Below, one piece after another: positions 47,988 to 57,201 of a stretch of 64,000 nucleotides of DNA. Origin of the DNA: Pararhizobium gei (GTDB taxonomy: Bacteria > Pseudomonadota > Alphaproteobacteria > Rhizobiales > Rhizobiaceae). The notes beneath the pieces are model-generated. The model was not told where the DNA came from. It was given only the letters and a program-made list of their open reading frames with translations, and searched no databases. How positions within the stretch are numbered: position 1 is the stretch's first letter; each line of letters begins with the position of its first letter. The DNA is taken from the NCBI RefSeq assembly GCF_029223885.1, contig NZ_CP119409.1, positions 3,958,501 through 4,022,500 on the forward strand, given 5' to 3'. A program made the position numbers and the translations under genes.

Positions 47988-49124
47988 ATGAAGATCGCCG
48001 CCGTCCATACGCATCTGCTCGAGCATCGGCTCGCGGTGCCGTTCGAAAGCGCATCCATGCGCTTTGATCGCCGCCTGCATGTGCTGGTGGAGATCGTCTG
48101 CGATGACGGCACGATCGGCTGGGGCGAATGCCTGGGCCCCGCCCGGCCCAATGCCGCGGTGGTTGCGGCCTATACGCCCTGGCTGATCGGCGCAAACCCG
48201 CTGGAAACCGAAAAGATCTGGGCGCGGCTTTACAATGCCCTGCGCGACCAGGGTCAGCGCGGTCTTGCCTTGACGGCGCTGTCCGGCATCGACATCGCGC
48301 TGTGGGATATCAAGGGCAAGCATTTCGGTGTCCCCGTCTCCACCCTGCTCGGCGGGCGTTTTCGCGAGGAGATCCGGGCTTACGCGACGGGGAGCTTCAA
48401 GCGCGACGGTGTCGATCGCATCGAAGACAATGCGCAGGAGGCCGCCCGTTACCGCGCCGAAGGCTTCCATGCCAGCAAGATGAAAATCGGCTTTGGCATC
48501 AAGGAAGATCTGGCTGTCATCCGTGCCGTGCGCGAGGCGGTCGGGCCGGACATGCGGCTGATGATCGACGCCAATCATGGTTACGACGCCATGGAAGCCA
48601 TCAAGCTTGGACGTCTGGCGGCAGACTACGATATCGACTGGTTCGAGGAACCGGTGGTGCCGGAACAACTCGCCGCCTATCGCGAGGTTCGTGCCAACCA
48701 GCCGATCCCGGTCGCGGGCGGCGAAACATGGCACAGCCGCTGGGGCATGCGCGAGCCGATCGAGACACGTGCCATCGACATCATTCAGCCCGACCTTGCC
48801 GGCGTCGGCGGCTTCACGGAGGCCAAACGCGTTGCCGACATGGCCGCGCTTCATGGCATCCGCGTTGTGCCGCATGTCTGGGGTACGGCCGTGCATATCG
48901 CCGCCGCCCTTCAGTTCATGGCGTCCATGGTGCCGAGCCCCGTGCGCGTCAACCCGATCGAACCGATCCTCGAATTCGACCGGACTGAGAACCCTTACCG
49001 TCAGGCTGTCGTCAAAACGCCGATCGAGCATGTGCAGGGGGTGGTCAAAATTCCGGATGGCCCGGGCCTCGGCATCGAGATCGATCGCGATGCACTTGCC
49101 GAGTTCCGGATGAAGGATATCTGA
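47988..49124 (+). CDS. gci: D-galactarolactone cycloisomerase
   Basis: Protein of 378 residues, enolase superfamily (MLE/mandelate racemase-like). RAYATGSFKRDGVDRIEDN and HASKMKIGFG (base Lys of KxK), metal ligands in LMIDANHGY, DWFEEPVV and PVAGGET, and the acid/base His in VVPHVWGT are visible. Length and sequence agree with the Agrobacterium Gci, which opens galactaro-1,4-lactone to 5-keto-4-deoxyglucarate, the kdgD substrate. It starts 18 bases after kdgD. Confidence 0.94.
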   Translation: MKIAAVHTHLLEHRLAVPFESASMRFDRRLHVLVEIVCDDGTIGWGECLGPARPNAAVVAAYTPWLIGANPLETEKIWARLYNALRDQGQRGLALTALSGIDIALWDIKGKHFGVPVSTLLGGRFREEIRAYATGSFKRDGVDRIEDNAQEAARYRAEGFHASKMKIGFGIKEDLAVIRAVREAVGPDMRLMIDANHGYDAMEAIKLGRLAADYDIDWFEEPVVPEQLAAYREVRANQPIPVAGGETWHSRWGMREPIETRAIDIIQPDLAGVGGFTEAKRVADMAALHGIRVVPHVWGTAVHIAAALQFMASMVPSPVRVNPIEPILEFDRTENPYRQAVVKTPIEHVQGVVKIPDGPGLGIEIDRDALAEFRMKDI

Positions 49125-49125
49125 C

Positions 49126-50007
49126 ATGCTGATCCGCCCCCTCTCAGGCCACCCCTTGAAGACAAGCCTGCCACCCGGTGCGGTGGATGCGCAGATGCAC
49201 ATGTACTTGCCCGGTTTCCCGGCAAGACCGGGTGGCCCTGATCTGCCAGCCGGCACCCTACCCGATGCCGGACAATACAGGCAGTTCATGTCCTGGCTCG
49301 GCATCGACCGCGTCATCATTACCCAGGGCAACGCCCACCAGCGCGACAATGCGAACCTTCTTGCATGTCTAGCTGAGATGGGATCCGTCGCCCGGGGTGT
49401 TGCGGCCTTCGGCAGCGATATCACCGACAGGGAACTGGACGATTATGCCGAAGCCGGGATGGTCGGCGGGCGGATCATGGACCTGCCGGGAGGAGCCGTT
49501 GGCCTGAGCGAGCTCGAAGCCATCGATGACCGCGCCAGCGCCCGCGGCTGGATGGTCGCGGTACAGTTCGACGGAAGCCATATTCTGGACCATGAGCCGC
49601 GCCTGGCGAAACTGAAGTCGCGCTGGGTCTTCGATCACCATGGCAAATTCTTTTCCGGCGCAGCGCCGGACGGGCCGGAGATCGCTGCCGTCAAGCGGCT
49701 GGTCGACGGCGGAAAATGCTGGTTCAAGTTCGCCGGCGTCTACGAATCGTCAAAAAGCGGCGCACCGGATTATGAGGATGTCGCGGCCTTCTCGCGCGCC
49801 ATTGCCGCGTATGCGCCGCAGCGCATCGTCTGGGGCAGCAACTGGCCGCACAATCTGGCGAAAACGACCGAGGATTACCCCGATGACGCCGCCCTGACCG
49901 ACACCGTCCTTGGATGGCTGCCGGACGAACGGGCGCGCCATCTCGCGCTCATTGAAAACCCGGAAGAACTTTACCGCCTGCCGCCTTTCGAAAGCCGAGG
50001 CGGCTGA
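49126..50007 (+). CDS. gli: Galactaro delta-lactone isomerase (amidohydrolase superfamily)
   Basis: Protein of 293 residues, COG3618/LigI-like amidohydrolase. DAQMHMYLPGFP carries the first metal-type motif (HxH replaced by QMH), followed by VFDHHGKFF and VWGSNWPHN near the C-terminus with the catalytic Asp/His environment. The neighbour gene order (udh, kdgD, gci, this gene) is that of Agrobacterium, where the product isomerises the unstable 1,5-lactone made by Udh to the 1,4-lactone used by Gci. Starts two bases after the gci stop. Confidence 0.88.
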   Translation: MLIRPLSGHPLKTSLPPGAVDAQMHMYLPGFPARPGGPDLPAGTLPDAGQYRQFMSWLGIDRVIITQGNAHQRDNANLLACLAEMGSVARGVAAFGSDITDRELDDYAEAGMVGGRIMDLPGGAVGLSELEAIDDRASARGWMVAVQFDGSHILDHEPRLAKLKSRWVFDHHGKFFSGAAPDGPEIAAVKRLVDGGKCWFKFAGVYESSKSGAPDYEDVAAFSRAIAAYAPQRIVWGSNWPHNLAKTTEDYPDDAALTDTVLGWLPDERARHLALIENPEELYRLPPFESRGG

Positions 50008-50021
50008 CGGCCTGACTGCGT

Positions 50022-50041
50022 CCGGGACGAGGAGGTCCCGG
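50022..50041 (+). promoter_or_regulatory. Intercistronic hairpin between gli and the TRAP binding-protein gene
   Basis: Perfect 7-bp stem CCGGGAC (50022-50028) / GTCCCGG (50035-50041) with loop GAGGAG, 14 bases after the gli stop. No T run. Such stems often raise binding-protein mRNA over the upstream message by protecting 3' ends. Confidence 0.45.
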
Positions 50042-50068
50042 CGTTCATTTCAACGGAGGAGAATGACA

Positions 50069-51043
50069 ATGAAAATCGCAAAATCCCTTTGGCTTGCTCT
50101 CGGCATGACGCTTGCCGCGGGTGCGCTTCAGGCGCAGGAAATCACGCTTCGCTCTGCCGACATCCATCCGGACGGCTATCCCACGGTGGAAGCCGTCAAA
50201 TATATGGGTGAGCTTGTATCCGAGCGGACCAACGGCCGCATCAAGATCGAAGTCATGAACAATGCCACGCTCGGCAGCGAGAAAGACACGATCGAACAGA
50301 CACGCTTCGGCGTCATCGACATGAACCGCGTCAATGCCGCACCGTTCAACAATCTTGTGCCGGAAACAACAGTTCTCGGTTTGCCTTTCCTGTTCCGCTC
50401 GACCGAACACATGCACAAGACCGTGGATGGACCGATCGGCGATCAGGTTCTGGCGGCCTTCGAGCCGCATGGTCTTATTGGTCTCGCCTTCTACGATTCC
50501 GGCGCGCGGTCCTTCTACACGACCAAGAAGCGGATCGAGAAACTGGCCGACCTTAAAGGCATGAAAATCCGCGTTCAGCAGTCGGATCTGTGGATCGCGA
50601 TGATGGAGGCCTTCGGTGCCAACCCGACGCCGATGCCGATGGGAGAGGTTTATTCTTCCCTTGAAACCGGTGTGGTCGATGGCGCTGAAAACAACTGGCC
50701 ATCCTACGAATCCGCTCGTCACTTCGAGGTCGCCAAGAACTACACGCTGACAGAACATTCGCTCAACCCGGAGATTCTCGTCATCTCCAAGATTGCCTGG
50801 GACAAGCTGACGCCCGAGGACCAGACGGTTCTGCGGACGGCAGCCAAAGATTCAGTCGGCAAGATGCGCGAACTCTGGACCGCACGTGAAAAAGCATCGG
50901 AAGAAAAGGTTCGTGCAGCTGGCAACATCATCACCAAGGTCGATAAGGACGAATTTTCCGCCGCGATGAAGCCGGTTTACGACCGCTTCGTTACCGATCC
51001 GAAGATGAAGGCCCTGCTCGAACAGGTCCAGGCTGTTCAATAA
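50069..51043 (+). CDS. TRAP transporter substrate-binding protein (DctP family)
   Basis: Protein of 324 residues. Two ATGs follow GGAGGAGA; 50069 is better spaced than 50063. Signal peptide MKIAKSLWLALGMTLAAGALQAQ, mature periplasmic protein with DctP features: SADIHPDGYPTVEAVKYM, NATLGSEKDTIEQTRFG, and DLKGMKIRVQQSDLWIAMMEAFGANPTPMPMGEVYSSLETGVVDGAENNW (Arg of RVQQ binds the carboxylate). Given its operon, the ligand is probably a uronate or aldarate. Confidence 0.92.
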   Translation: MKIAKSLWLALGMTLAAGALQAQEITLRSADIHPDGYPTVEAVKYMGELVSERTNGRIKIEVMNNATLGSEKDTIEQTRFGVIDMNRVNAAPFNNLVPETTVLGLPFLFRSTEHMHKTVDGPIGDQVLAAFEPHGLIGLAFYDSGARSFYTTKKRIEKLADLKGMKIRVQQSDLWIAMMEAFGANPTPMPMGEVYSSLETGVVDGAENNWPSYESARHFEVAKNYTLTEHSLNPEILVISKIAWDKLTPEDQTVLRTAAKDSVGKMRELWTAREKASEEKVRAAGNIITKVDKDEFSAAMKPVYDRFVTDPKMKALLEQVQAVQ

Positions 51044-51127
51044 TTGGCGGAGTACGGTTCTGAAGGGGAGGGCCGTACTCCTTTTTCCAGCAGCATCCCG
51101 CCGGGGAATTTCGGGAGGATTTCGAGA

Positions 51128-51649
51128 ATGCGGCATTTCATGCAGGCCATCCGGCCCGGCCTGACCTGGCTCAGCCGGGCAGCACTATATCTGTCCGGCA
51201 TCGGGTTGATCGTGATGACGGCTATCGTGGGCTGGCAGGTTTTTGCACGTTATGTGCTGAACGATACGCCGAGCTGGGCAGAGCCTCTGGCGCTGCAGCT
51301 GATGTCCTGGTTCATTCTGTTCGGCGCCGCGGTCGGCGTTCGCGAAAGCGTGCATCTTGGGCTCGACTATGTTCGCCACTATGCTCCCGTCCCTGTCCAG
51401 CGCGCCATGGACCTTGTCAGCCTTGGCCTGATCATTCTCTTCGGGGCGGCCATGAGCTTCTACGCCACATTGCTGTCGATTGGCACATGGACCGCGACCA
51501 TTCCGGTTCTGGGCTGGCCAGGCGGCGTCGATTTCTTCCCGATGATCGGTGGCGGCGTCCTGATTTCCATCTTTGCCGCTGAGCGCTTTCTCGATGTTCT
51601 GCTCGGCGAAGCCGTGGCAGCCGATGTCCTCGTGCAGGAGGTCGCATAA
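51128..51649 (+). CDS. TRAP transporter small permease (DctQ family)
   Basis: Protein of 173 residues from ATG 51128 behind GGGAGGA. Four hydrophobic segments: LYLSGIGLIVMTAIVGWQVFARYVLNDTPSWAEPLALQLMSWFILFGAAVGV contains TM1 and TM2 with the conserved ARYVLN and WAEP. Forms the membrane complex with DctM. Its stop TAA overlaps the DctM ATG by one base. Confidence 0.92.
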   Translation: MRHFMQAIRPGLTWLSRAALYLSGIGLIVMTAIVGWQVFARYVLNDTPSWAEPLALQLMSWFILFGAAVGVRESVHLGLDYVRHYAPVPVQRAMDLVSLGLIILFGAAMSFYATLLSIGTWTATIPVLGWPGGVDFFPMIGGGVLISIFAAERFLDVLLGEAVAADVLVQEVA

Positions 51650-52929
51650 TGACCTATACCATTCTCTTCGGCACATTTGCCGTTCTGATGATGATCGGCA
51701 TGCCGATCGCCTTCTGCCTCGGCATCGCCTCCGTCGCGACGGTGCTCTACATGGGACTGCCACCCATCGTCGTCTTCCAGCAGCTCAATTCCGGCATGAA
51801 CGTCTTTGCCATGATGGCGATCCCGTTCTTTATCTTCGCAGGCGACCTGATGGTGCGCGGGGGCATTGCCGCCCGGCTGATCCGCTTCGCGGCGGGGCTT
51901 GTCGGCCATATGCGCGGTGGTCTCGGCCAGGTCAATGTCGTGGCATCGACGCTGTTCGGCGGCATTTCCGGGTCTGCGGTTGCCGATGCCTCGGCCGTTG
52001 GCGGCCTGATGATCCCGCAGATGGCTGCCCGCGGCTACGACCGCAGCTATGCCGTCAACGTCACGGTAAACGCTGCGATCATCGCCCTGTTGATCCCGCC
52101 GTCGCACAACATGATCCTCTATTCGATCGCCGCCGGCGGCAATGTCTCTGTCGCGGATCTTTTCACGGCCGGCATCGTGCCAGGCATGCTGCTTGCTGCG
52201 GCCCTGATGGTCACCGCCTATGTCGTGGCACGCAGGCGCGGCTATCCGGCTGAGCCCTTTCCGGGCCTGCGCCGCCTCGGCTACTATTTTCTAGCTTCCG
52301 TTCCCGGCCTGCTTTTGATCGGCATCATCTTCGGCGGCGTGCGCTCCGGCGTGTTCACGGCAACGGAAAGCTCCTGCATCGCCGTGTTCTACGCCCTGAT
52401 CGTCGCCCTTGCGGTCTACCGCGAACTGGACTGGCATGGCTTCGTCGAGGCCGTGATGCAGGCGGTGCGCACCACGGCCATGGTGCTGCTGGTCATCGGC
52501 ACCGCCGCCTCCTTCGGCTGGCTGATGTCCTTCCTGCAGGTGCAGCAGGCCATGGTCGTCCTGATCAGTGCGATTTCCGACAATCCGATTGTTGTCTTGC
52601 TCTTGATCAACGTTGCGCTGCTGCTGCTTGGCACCTTCATGGACATGGCGCCGCTGGTCATCATTTCGACGCCGGTTCTGTTGCCCGTCGTCAAAGCCTT
52701 CGGGATCGATCCGGTGCATTTCGGCGTGGTGATGATCCTCAATGCCGGCATCGGTCTCAATACGCCGCCGGTGGGCACCGTGCTGTTTGTCGGTTGCGCG
52801 GTCGGGGGCATTACGATCCGAGAAGCGATGAAGACCATCTGGCCCTTCTTCGGCGCCAGCATCGCCGTGCTTCTGCTGGTCACCTATATCCCGGCCCTGT
52901 CTCTCTGGCTCCCGAGTCTTTTCAAGTAG
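51649..52929 (+). CDS. TRAP transporter large permease (DctM family)
   Basis: Protein of 426 residues with about 12 hydrophobic segments, full length. Conserved blocks include IPFFIFAGDLMVRGGIA, GGISGSAVADASAVGGLMIPQM, IALLIPPSHNMILYS and NAGIGLNTPPVGTVLFVG. It carries the sodium-coupled substrate translocation of the TRAP system. Last gene of the udh-linked galacturonate operon. Confidence 0.95.
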   Translation: MTYTILFGTFAVLMMIGMPIAFCLGIASVATVLYMGLPPIVVFQQLNSGMNVFAMMAIPFFIFAGDLMVRGGIAARLIRFAAGLVGHMRGGLGQVNVVASTLFGGISGSAVADASAVGGLMIPQMAARGYDRSYAVNVTVNAAIIALLIPPSHNMILYSIAAGGNVSVADLFTAGIVPGMLLAAALMVTAYVVARRRGYPAEPFPGLRRLGYYFLASVPGLLLIGIIFGGVRSGVFTATESSCIAVFYALIVALAVYRELDWHGFVEAVMQAVRTTAMVLLVIGTAASFGWLMSFLQVQQAMVVLISAISDNPIVVLLLINVALLLLGTFMDMAPLVIISTPVLLPVVKAFGIDPVHFGVVMILNAGIGLNTPPVGTVLFVGCAVGGITIREAMKTIWPFFGASIAVLLLVTYIPALSLWLPSLFK

Positions 52930-52951
52930 CGACAAAGCCGATCCAAGCAAT

Positions 52952-52968
52952 GGCCGCCATGTGCGGCC
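52952..52968 (+). terminator. Small hairpin after dctM (weak terminator)
   Basis: Arms GGCCGC (52952-52957) and GCGGCC (52963-52968) around CATGT, between the convergent dctM and sitD genes; only a short pyrimidine-rich tail follows. Confidence 0.4.
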
Positions 52969-53011
52969 CTTGCTGCTTTACATGACAGGCAGGCCGTCTG
53001 CGCAAAACAGT

Positions 53012-53863
53012 CTAATCGACCACCGTCCGCTGTGCCTCCATTCTCGCACTTCGCCAGGTCGTCCAGATGAAGGCGAGAATGAAGATCGCTGTCATCAGCA
53101 GAACGATCGTCGGTGCCGGCGCACTGTCGATGAAGAAGGACAGATAGACGCCGCAGAAGGATGCGTAGACGGCCACCAGAACGGCAACCATAAGCATCCG
53201 TCCCATGGTGCGGGTGATGAGAAAGGCGATTGCGCCGGGTGCGATCAGCATGGCGATGGCAAGGATCAGTCCAACGGCCTTGAGGGCGCCGACAATGGTC
53301 AGCGACAGGATTGCCAGCAGCCCGTAATGCAGCCAGTTGACGGCAAGACCGACGGCTTTCGCCTGAGCGGGATCGAAGGCATGCAGCAGGAAATCGCGCC
53401 ACTTTACGGCCAGAATGCCGGTGGCCAGCAGTGCGATCAGGCCTGTCTCGAGAATGTCTCCCCAGCCGATGCCGAGCATATCGCCGAAAAGGATGTGGTC
53501 GAGATGCACGTCGCTCTGGATCTTGGTGTAGAGCACCAGGCCAAAACCGAACATGCCCGAAAACACCACGCCCATGACCGTATCCTGCTTGATCCGGCTG
53601 TTTTCCTTGAGGTAACCGGTGAGAAGCGCGCAGGACATGCCGGCCGTAAAGGCTCCGATCGCCAGCGGCAGGCCGGCAATGTAGGAAATGACGATCCCCG
53701 GGAAAACCGCATGCGAAATGGCATCGCCCATCAGCGACCAGCCCTTGAGCACGAGGAAGCAGGACAGCAGCGCCGTCGGAATGGCAACGAGCACCGAGAT
53801 CAGCAGCGCATTGCGCATGAACTCGAATTCGAAAACAGCGAGCATCATGTCGAGGGACATCAT
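53012..53863 (-). CDS. sitD: Manganese ABC transporter permease SitD
   Basis: Protein of 283 residues of the ABC-3 permease family with eight or so TMs. FLVLKGWSLMGDAISHAVFPGIVISYIAGLPLAIGAF, GVVFSGMFGFGLVLYTKIQSDVHLDHILFGDMLGIGW and VGLILAIAMLIAPGAIAFLI are typical of SitD/MntD-type permeases. Overlaps the sitC stop by four bases. Partner of SitC in the membrane. Confidence 0.92.
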   Translation of the reverse strand: MMSLDMMLAVFEFEFMRNALLISVLVAIPTALLSCFLVLKGWSLMGDAISHAVFPGIVISYIAGLPLAIGAFTAGMSCALLTGYLKENSRIKQDTVMGVVFSGMFGFGLVLYTKIQSDVHLDHILFGDMLGIGWGDILETGLIALLATGILAVKWRDFLLHAFDPAQAKAVGLAVNWLHYGLLAILSLTIVGALKAVGLILAIAMLIAPGAIAFLITRTMGRMLMVAVLVAVYASFCGVYLSFFIDSAPAPTIVLLMTAIFILAFIWTTWRSARMEAQRTVVD

Positions 53864-54723
53864 CGGCCTACCTCCAGGGCTTCCGCGGTCCGCCTGCGCG
53901 CGGCAAGCAGGCCGTGTTTCGGCGCAAACACGAAGGCTCCCAGGAAGATCAGCGTCTGCAACACGATGATGATGCCACCCGTCGCACCGTCAAGGAAAAA
54001 GCTGATATAGGCGCCGAAGAAGCTTGTGAGAGCGCCGATCGCAACGCTGATCAGGATCAGACGGGGAAATCGATCCGTCAGCAGATAGGCCGTGGCGCCC
54101 GGCGTCACCACCAGCGCGATCACCAGGAAGGCGCCGACGGTCTGGAGAGCCGCGACGGTGGAAGCGGAGAGAAGCGTGAAGAACAGCACTTTCAGGAATG
54201 TCGTGGGAATGCCGATCGACCGCGCATGGCTTTCGTCGAAGAAGGTCACCATCAGGTCTTTCCACTTTGCCGTCAGAATAAGCAGCGACACGACGCCGAT
54301 AATGGCGAGTTGCAGCGTGTCCGCCGGGGTGATGGCGAGAATATTGCCGAGCACAATCGTCTGGATGTTCACCGAGGTCGGCGACAGCGACACCATGAAC
54401 AGGCCGAGCCCGAAGAAGGAGGTGAAGATCAGACCGATGATCGTATCCTCCTTCAGGCGCGTGCGCTGGTTGAGGAACAGCATCGCCCCGGCTGCAAGCC
54501 CGCCGGAAAAGAAAGCGCCGAGCGAGAAGGGAAGCCCAAGCATATAGGCACCGGCAACGCCGGGTACGATGGAATGGGAAAGCGCGTCACCGATCAGCGA
54601 CCAGCCCTTGAGCATCAGATAGGCCGACAGGAAGGCGCAGACGGCGCCAACCAACGCGCTGACCCACATGGCATTGACCATATAGCTGTAGGTGAAGGGT
54701 TCCAGAAGCGTCGTTGCGTTCAT
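53860..54723 (-). CDS. sitC: Manganese ABC transporter permease SitC
   Basis: Protein of 287 residues, ABC-3 family, with [44 protein letters not shown] and [26 protein letters not shown]. It pairs with SitD to make a heterodimeric channel. The start lies four bases inside the sitB stop, so the operon sitA-B-C-D is translationally coupled throughout. Confidence 0.92.
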   Translation of the reverse strand: MNATTLLEPFTYSYMVNAMWVSALVGAVCAFLSAYLMLKGWSLIGDALSHSIVPGVAGAYMLGLPFSLGAFFSGGLAAGAMLFLNQRTRLKEDTIIGLIFTSFFGLGLFMVSLSPTSVNIQTIVLGNILAITPADTLQLAIIGVVSLLILTAKWKDLMVTFFDESHARSIGIPTTFLKVLFFTLLSASTVAALQTVGAFLVIALVVTPGATAYLLTDRFPRLILISVAIGALTSFFGAYISFFLDGATGGIIIVLQTLIFLGAFVFAPKHGLLAARRRTAEALEVGR

Positions 54724-55652
54724 TGACGATCGGCCTCCGGATCCTTGTCCGGCCCGGCCTGCTGTTTTGCCATCTGGCCTTTCCCGCCATACATGACCAG
54801 CGGCCTTTCGTCGTCGCTGAACACGGACAATTGCCGGGGGTCTTCGTCGTCATGCAGGTGCTCGCCGCCAAGCACGAAATGGCGCAGGACACCGCCGAAC
54901 GCCAGTTCCAGATTTTCGCGTGTGAAGGTGGTCGCGGTCGGCCCATAGGCGAGCACGGTATTCTTCAGAAGGATGGTGCGGTCGCAGAATTCCGGCACGC
55001 TGCCGAGATTGTGCGTCGAAACCAGCATGACCCGGCCCTCGTCGCGCAAACCGATCAGAAGCTGGATGATGGCGTCCTCGGTCTTGACATCGACACCGGT
55101 GAAGGGTTCGTCAAGCAGGATGACACGCCCGTCCTGCGCCAGCGCCCGCGCCAGAAACACCCGCTTCTTCTGCCCCCCGGACAGCTCGCCGATCTGGCGC
55201 TTGCGGAAATCGCTCATCCCGACGCGGGCAAGCGCCGAATCGACGGCGTCATGATCGGCTTTTTTGGCAATGCGCAGGAAATTCATATGACCGTAGCGGC
55301 CCATCATGACCACGTCTTCCACAAGGACGGGAAAGTTCCAGTCCACCTCCTCGGCCTGCGGCACATAGGCAACCAGATTTCGTCCGAGCGCCTCTTTCAC
55401 GGAAAGGCCGAGAATCGTGATTTCCCCGCGCGCCACACGGGTAAATCCCATCAGTGCCTTGAAGAGGGTAGACTTGCCGCTGCCATTGACGCCGACCAGG
55501 GCGGCGATCGTGCCCGTGGGAATTTCAAAGGACGCATCGCGCAGGGCGCGGTGACCGTTGCGGTAGGTTACCGTCACGCCGCTTGCTCGAATGCCGCTGC
55601 CGCTTTTTTCCACTGGGCTGCTTGCCGGCTCGGCCTTGACCTGAAGGTTCAT
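54720..55652 (-). CDS. sitB: Manganese ABC transporter ATP-binding protein SitB
   Basis: Protein of 310 residues. Intact NBD: Walker [11 protein letters not shown]-loop [16 protein letters not shown], signature [15 protein letters not shown], Walker [14 protein letters not shown]-loop VSTHNLG. A 60-residue C-terminal extension with a His-rich patch ([11 protein letters not shown]) could sense or bind metal. Overlaps sitA and sitC by four bases on either side. Confidence 0.94.
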   Translation of the reverse strand: MNLQVKAEPASSPVEKSGSGIRASGVTVTYRNGHRALRDASFEIPTGTIAALVGVNGSGKSTLFKALMGFTRVARGEITILGLSVKEALGRNLVAYVPQAEEVDWNFPVLVEDVVMMGRYGHMNFLRIAKKADHDAVDSALARVGMSDFRKRQIGELSGGQKKRVFLARALAQDGRVILLDEPFTGVDVKTEDAIIQLLIGLRDEGRVMLVSTHNLGSVPEFCDRTILLKNTVLAYGPTATTFTRENLELAFGGVLRHFVLGGEHLHDDEDPRQLSVFSDDERPLVMYGGKGQMAKQQAGPDKDPEADRQ

Positions 55653-56554
55653 TGCGAAAGGCCTTTCACGATTGTTTCGGATGTCACGCGGAGAAGGTCG
55701 ATATAGGTTGGAACCGGGCCATCGGTTTCGCTGAGGGAATCCACATACAGCACGCCGCCATATCTGGCGCCCGTCTCGCGTGCTACCTGCTCGGCGGGAT
55801 CCGGCGAAATGGTGCTTTCGGAAAAAACGGCCGCGATCTTATGTTCGCGCACCGCATCGATGACCTTGCGCACCTGTTGCGGCGTTCCCTGCTGGTCGGC
55901 ATTGATCGGCCAGAGATAAAGCTCCTTGAGACCGAAATCGCGCGTGAGATAGCTGAAGGCGCCTTCGCTCGAAACAAGCCAGCGCTTGTCTTCAGGAATG
56001 CGCTCCAGTTCGGCCCGGATCGGCGTGATCGCCGCTTCGATCTTCTGCTTGTAGGCCTGCGCATTCGCTTTGTAGATTTCGGCATTTGCCGGATCATATT
56101 TGACGAAGGCGTCCCGGATATTGTCGACATAGATCAGGCCCGAAGAGGGCGACATCCAGGCATGCGGATTGGGCTTGCCTGTGTATGGTCCCTCGGCAAT
56201 GCCCATGGGTTCCACTCCCGCGGACACGACGACGCCCGGAACAGCGTCGAAATTCTGGAAAAACTTTTCAAACCAGAGTTCCAGACCCAGGCCGTTCCAG
56301 AGAATGAGCTTTGCATCATGCGCCTTCAGGATGTCACGGGGCGTCGGTTGGTAATTGTGGATTTCAGCGCCCGGCTTTGTAATGGATTCGACAGTTGCAG
56401 CATCACCCGCAACGTTTTTCGCCATGTCGGCGATCACCGTGAAGGTCGTCACCGCCTTGAACTTTTCCTGTGACATTGCAAGACCCGGGACAACCGCAAG
56501 GGCCGCCAGCATTGCCGCCGTCAAAAGGATTGCGCGTCTCATCTGCTCTGTCAT
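55649..56554 (-). CDS. sitA: Manganese ABC transporter periplasmic binding protein SitA
   Basis: Protein of 301 residues from ATG 56554 behind AGGAAG. Signal peptide with [22 protein letters not shown]. Metal-binding cluster A-I protein: ligands expected at H in [10 protein letters not shown] in [11 protein letters not shown] in SSEGAFSYL and D in [13 protein letters not shown]. First gene of sitABCD, divergent from the Fur-type gene. Imports Mn2+, possibly Fe2+. Confidence 0.94.
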   Translation of the reverse strand: MTEQMRRAILLTAAMLAALAVVPGLAMSQEKFKAVTTFTVIADMAKNVAGDAATVESITKPGAEIHNYQPTPRDILKAHDAKLILWNGLGLELWFEKFFQNFDAVPGVVVSAGVEPMGIAEGPYTGKPNPHAWMSPSSGLIYVDNIRDAFVKYDPANAEIYKANAQAYKQKIEAAITPIRAELERIPEDKRWLVSSEGAFSYLTRDFGLKELYLWPINADQQGTPQQVRKVIDAVREHKIAAVFSESTISPDPAEQVARETGARYGGVLYVDSLSETDGPVPTYIDLLRVTSETIVKGLSQ

Positions 56555-56597
56555 CAGTGCTTCCTGAAGATTACCTACCCTAGACCTAGGGGAATGG

Positions 56598-56632
56598 TTT
56601 GCATAAGTCAATGCAAATGAGAAGCATTCGCA
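56598..56632. promoter_or_regulatory. Two overlapping palindromes between sitA and the Fur/Mur gene
   Basis: First: TTTGCAT (56598-56604) and ATGCAAA (56611-56617), perfect, 6-base spacer. Second: TGCAAATG (56612-56619) and CATTCGCA (56625-56632), one mismatch, 5-base spacer, sharing TGCAAA with the first. This is where a Mur-responsive sequence for sitABCD is expected in rhizobia. Confidence 0.7.
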
Positions 56633-56675
56633 ACTAGCTATTTTCAAAATCTTCGGTCTTGGCTAGTGTCGCACT

Positions 56676-57104
56676 ATGAAGCAGAACAAGAACCGCATCG
56701 AAGAACTGGAAGGACACCTGCGGGACGGCGGCGTGCGCGTTACCCGGCAGCGCGCTGCCATCCTGAAGATTCTGGCAAGTGCTGAAGACCATCCGGATGC
56801 CAGCGAACTGCATCGCCGGGCAAAGGAACTTGACGCCACGGTATCACTTTCGACGGTTTACCGGACCCTCTCCGCGCTGGAGCAGCAGGGCGTAATCCAC
56901 CGTCACGCCTTCGAAAGCGCAACGGCCCGTTTCGAAACCGCGGATGCGCCGCATCATGATCATCTGATCGATATCGAAACCGGCGCCGTGATCGAATTTC
57001 GTTCGGACAAAATCGAGCAGTTGCAGGCCGAAATCGCCGCCGAGCTCGGCTATGATCTCGTCCGGCACCGGCTGGAACTCTATTGCCGGAAGCGAAAGAC
57101 CTGA
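56676..57104 (+). CDS. mur: Fur family metalloregulator, probable manganese-responsive Mur
   Basis: Protein of 142 residues with the Fur layout: helix-turn-helix with VTRQRAAILKILASAEDHPDASELHRRAKELDATVSLSTVYRTLSALEQQG (residues 22-72), then the metal-binding dimer domain with HRHAFESATARFE and HHDHLID. No CxxC structural zinc motif is visible, as in Mur-type Fur proteins of rhizobia. Divergent from sitABCD across 121 bases, the arrangement described for mur in Sinorhizobium. The alternative is a true iron Fur. Confidence 0.85.
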   Translation: MKQNKNRIEELEGHLRDGGVRVTRQRAAILKILASAEDHPDASELHRRAKELDATVSLSTVYRTLSALEQQGVIHRHAFESATARFETADAPHHDHLIDIETGAVIEFRSDKIEQLQAEIAAELGYDLVRHRLELYCRKRKT

Positions 57105-57201
57105 TCGCGGACAAGCAATCGCGGATGCCACGGATACACCATCACGAAGCGGCAAATCCGCATCCCGCAACAAGACGCTTCCGGATTTATGGGAATACAG
57201 C

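Noticed and set aside
52961..54010. Plus-strand frame of 349 codons opposite sitC/sitD
   Set aside because: Gln/Arg/His-rich low-complexity translation, antisense to ABC-3 permeases.
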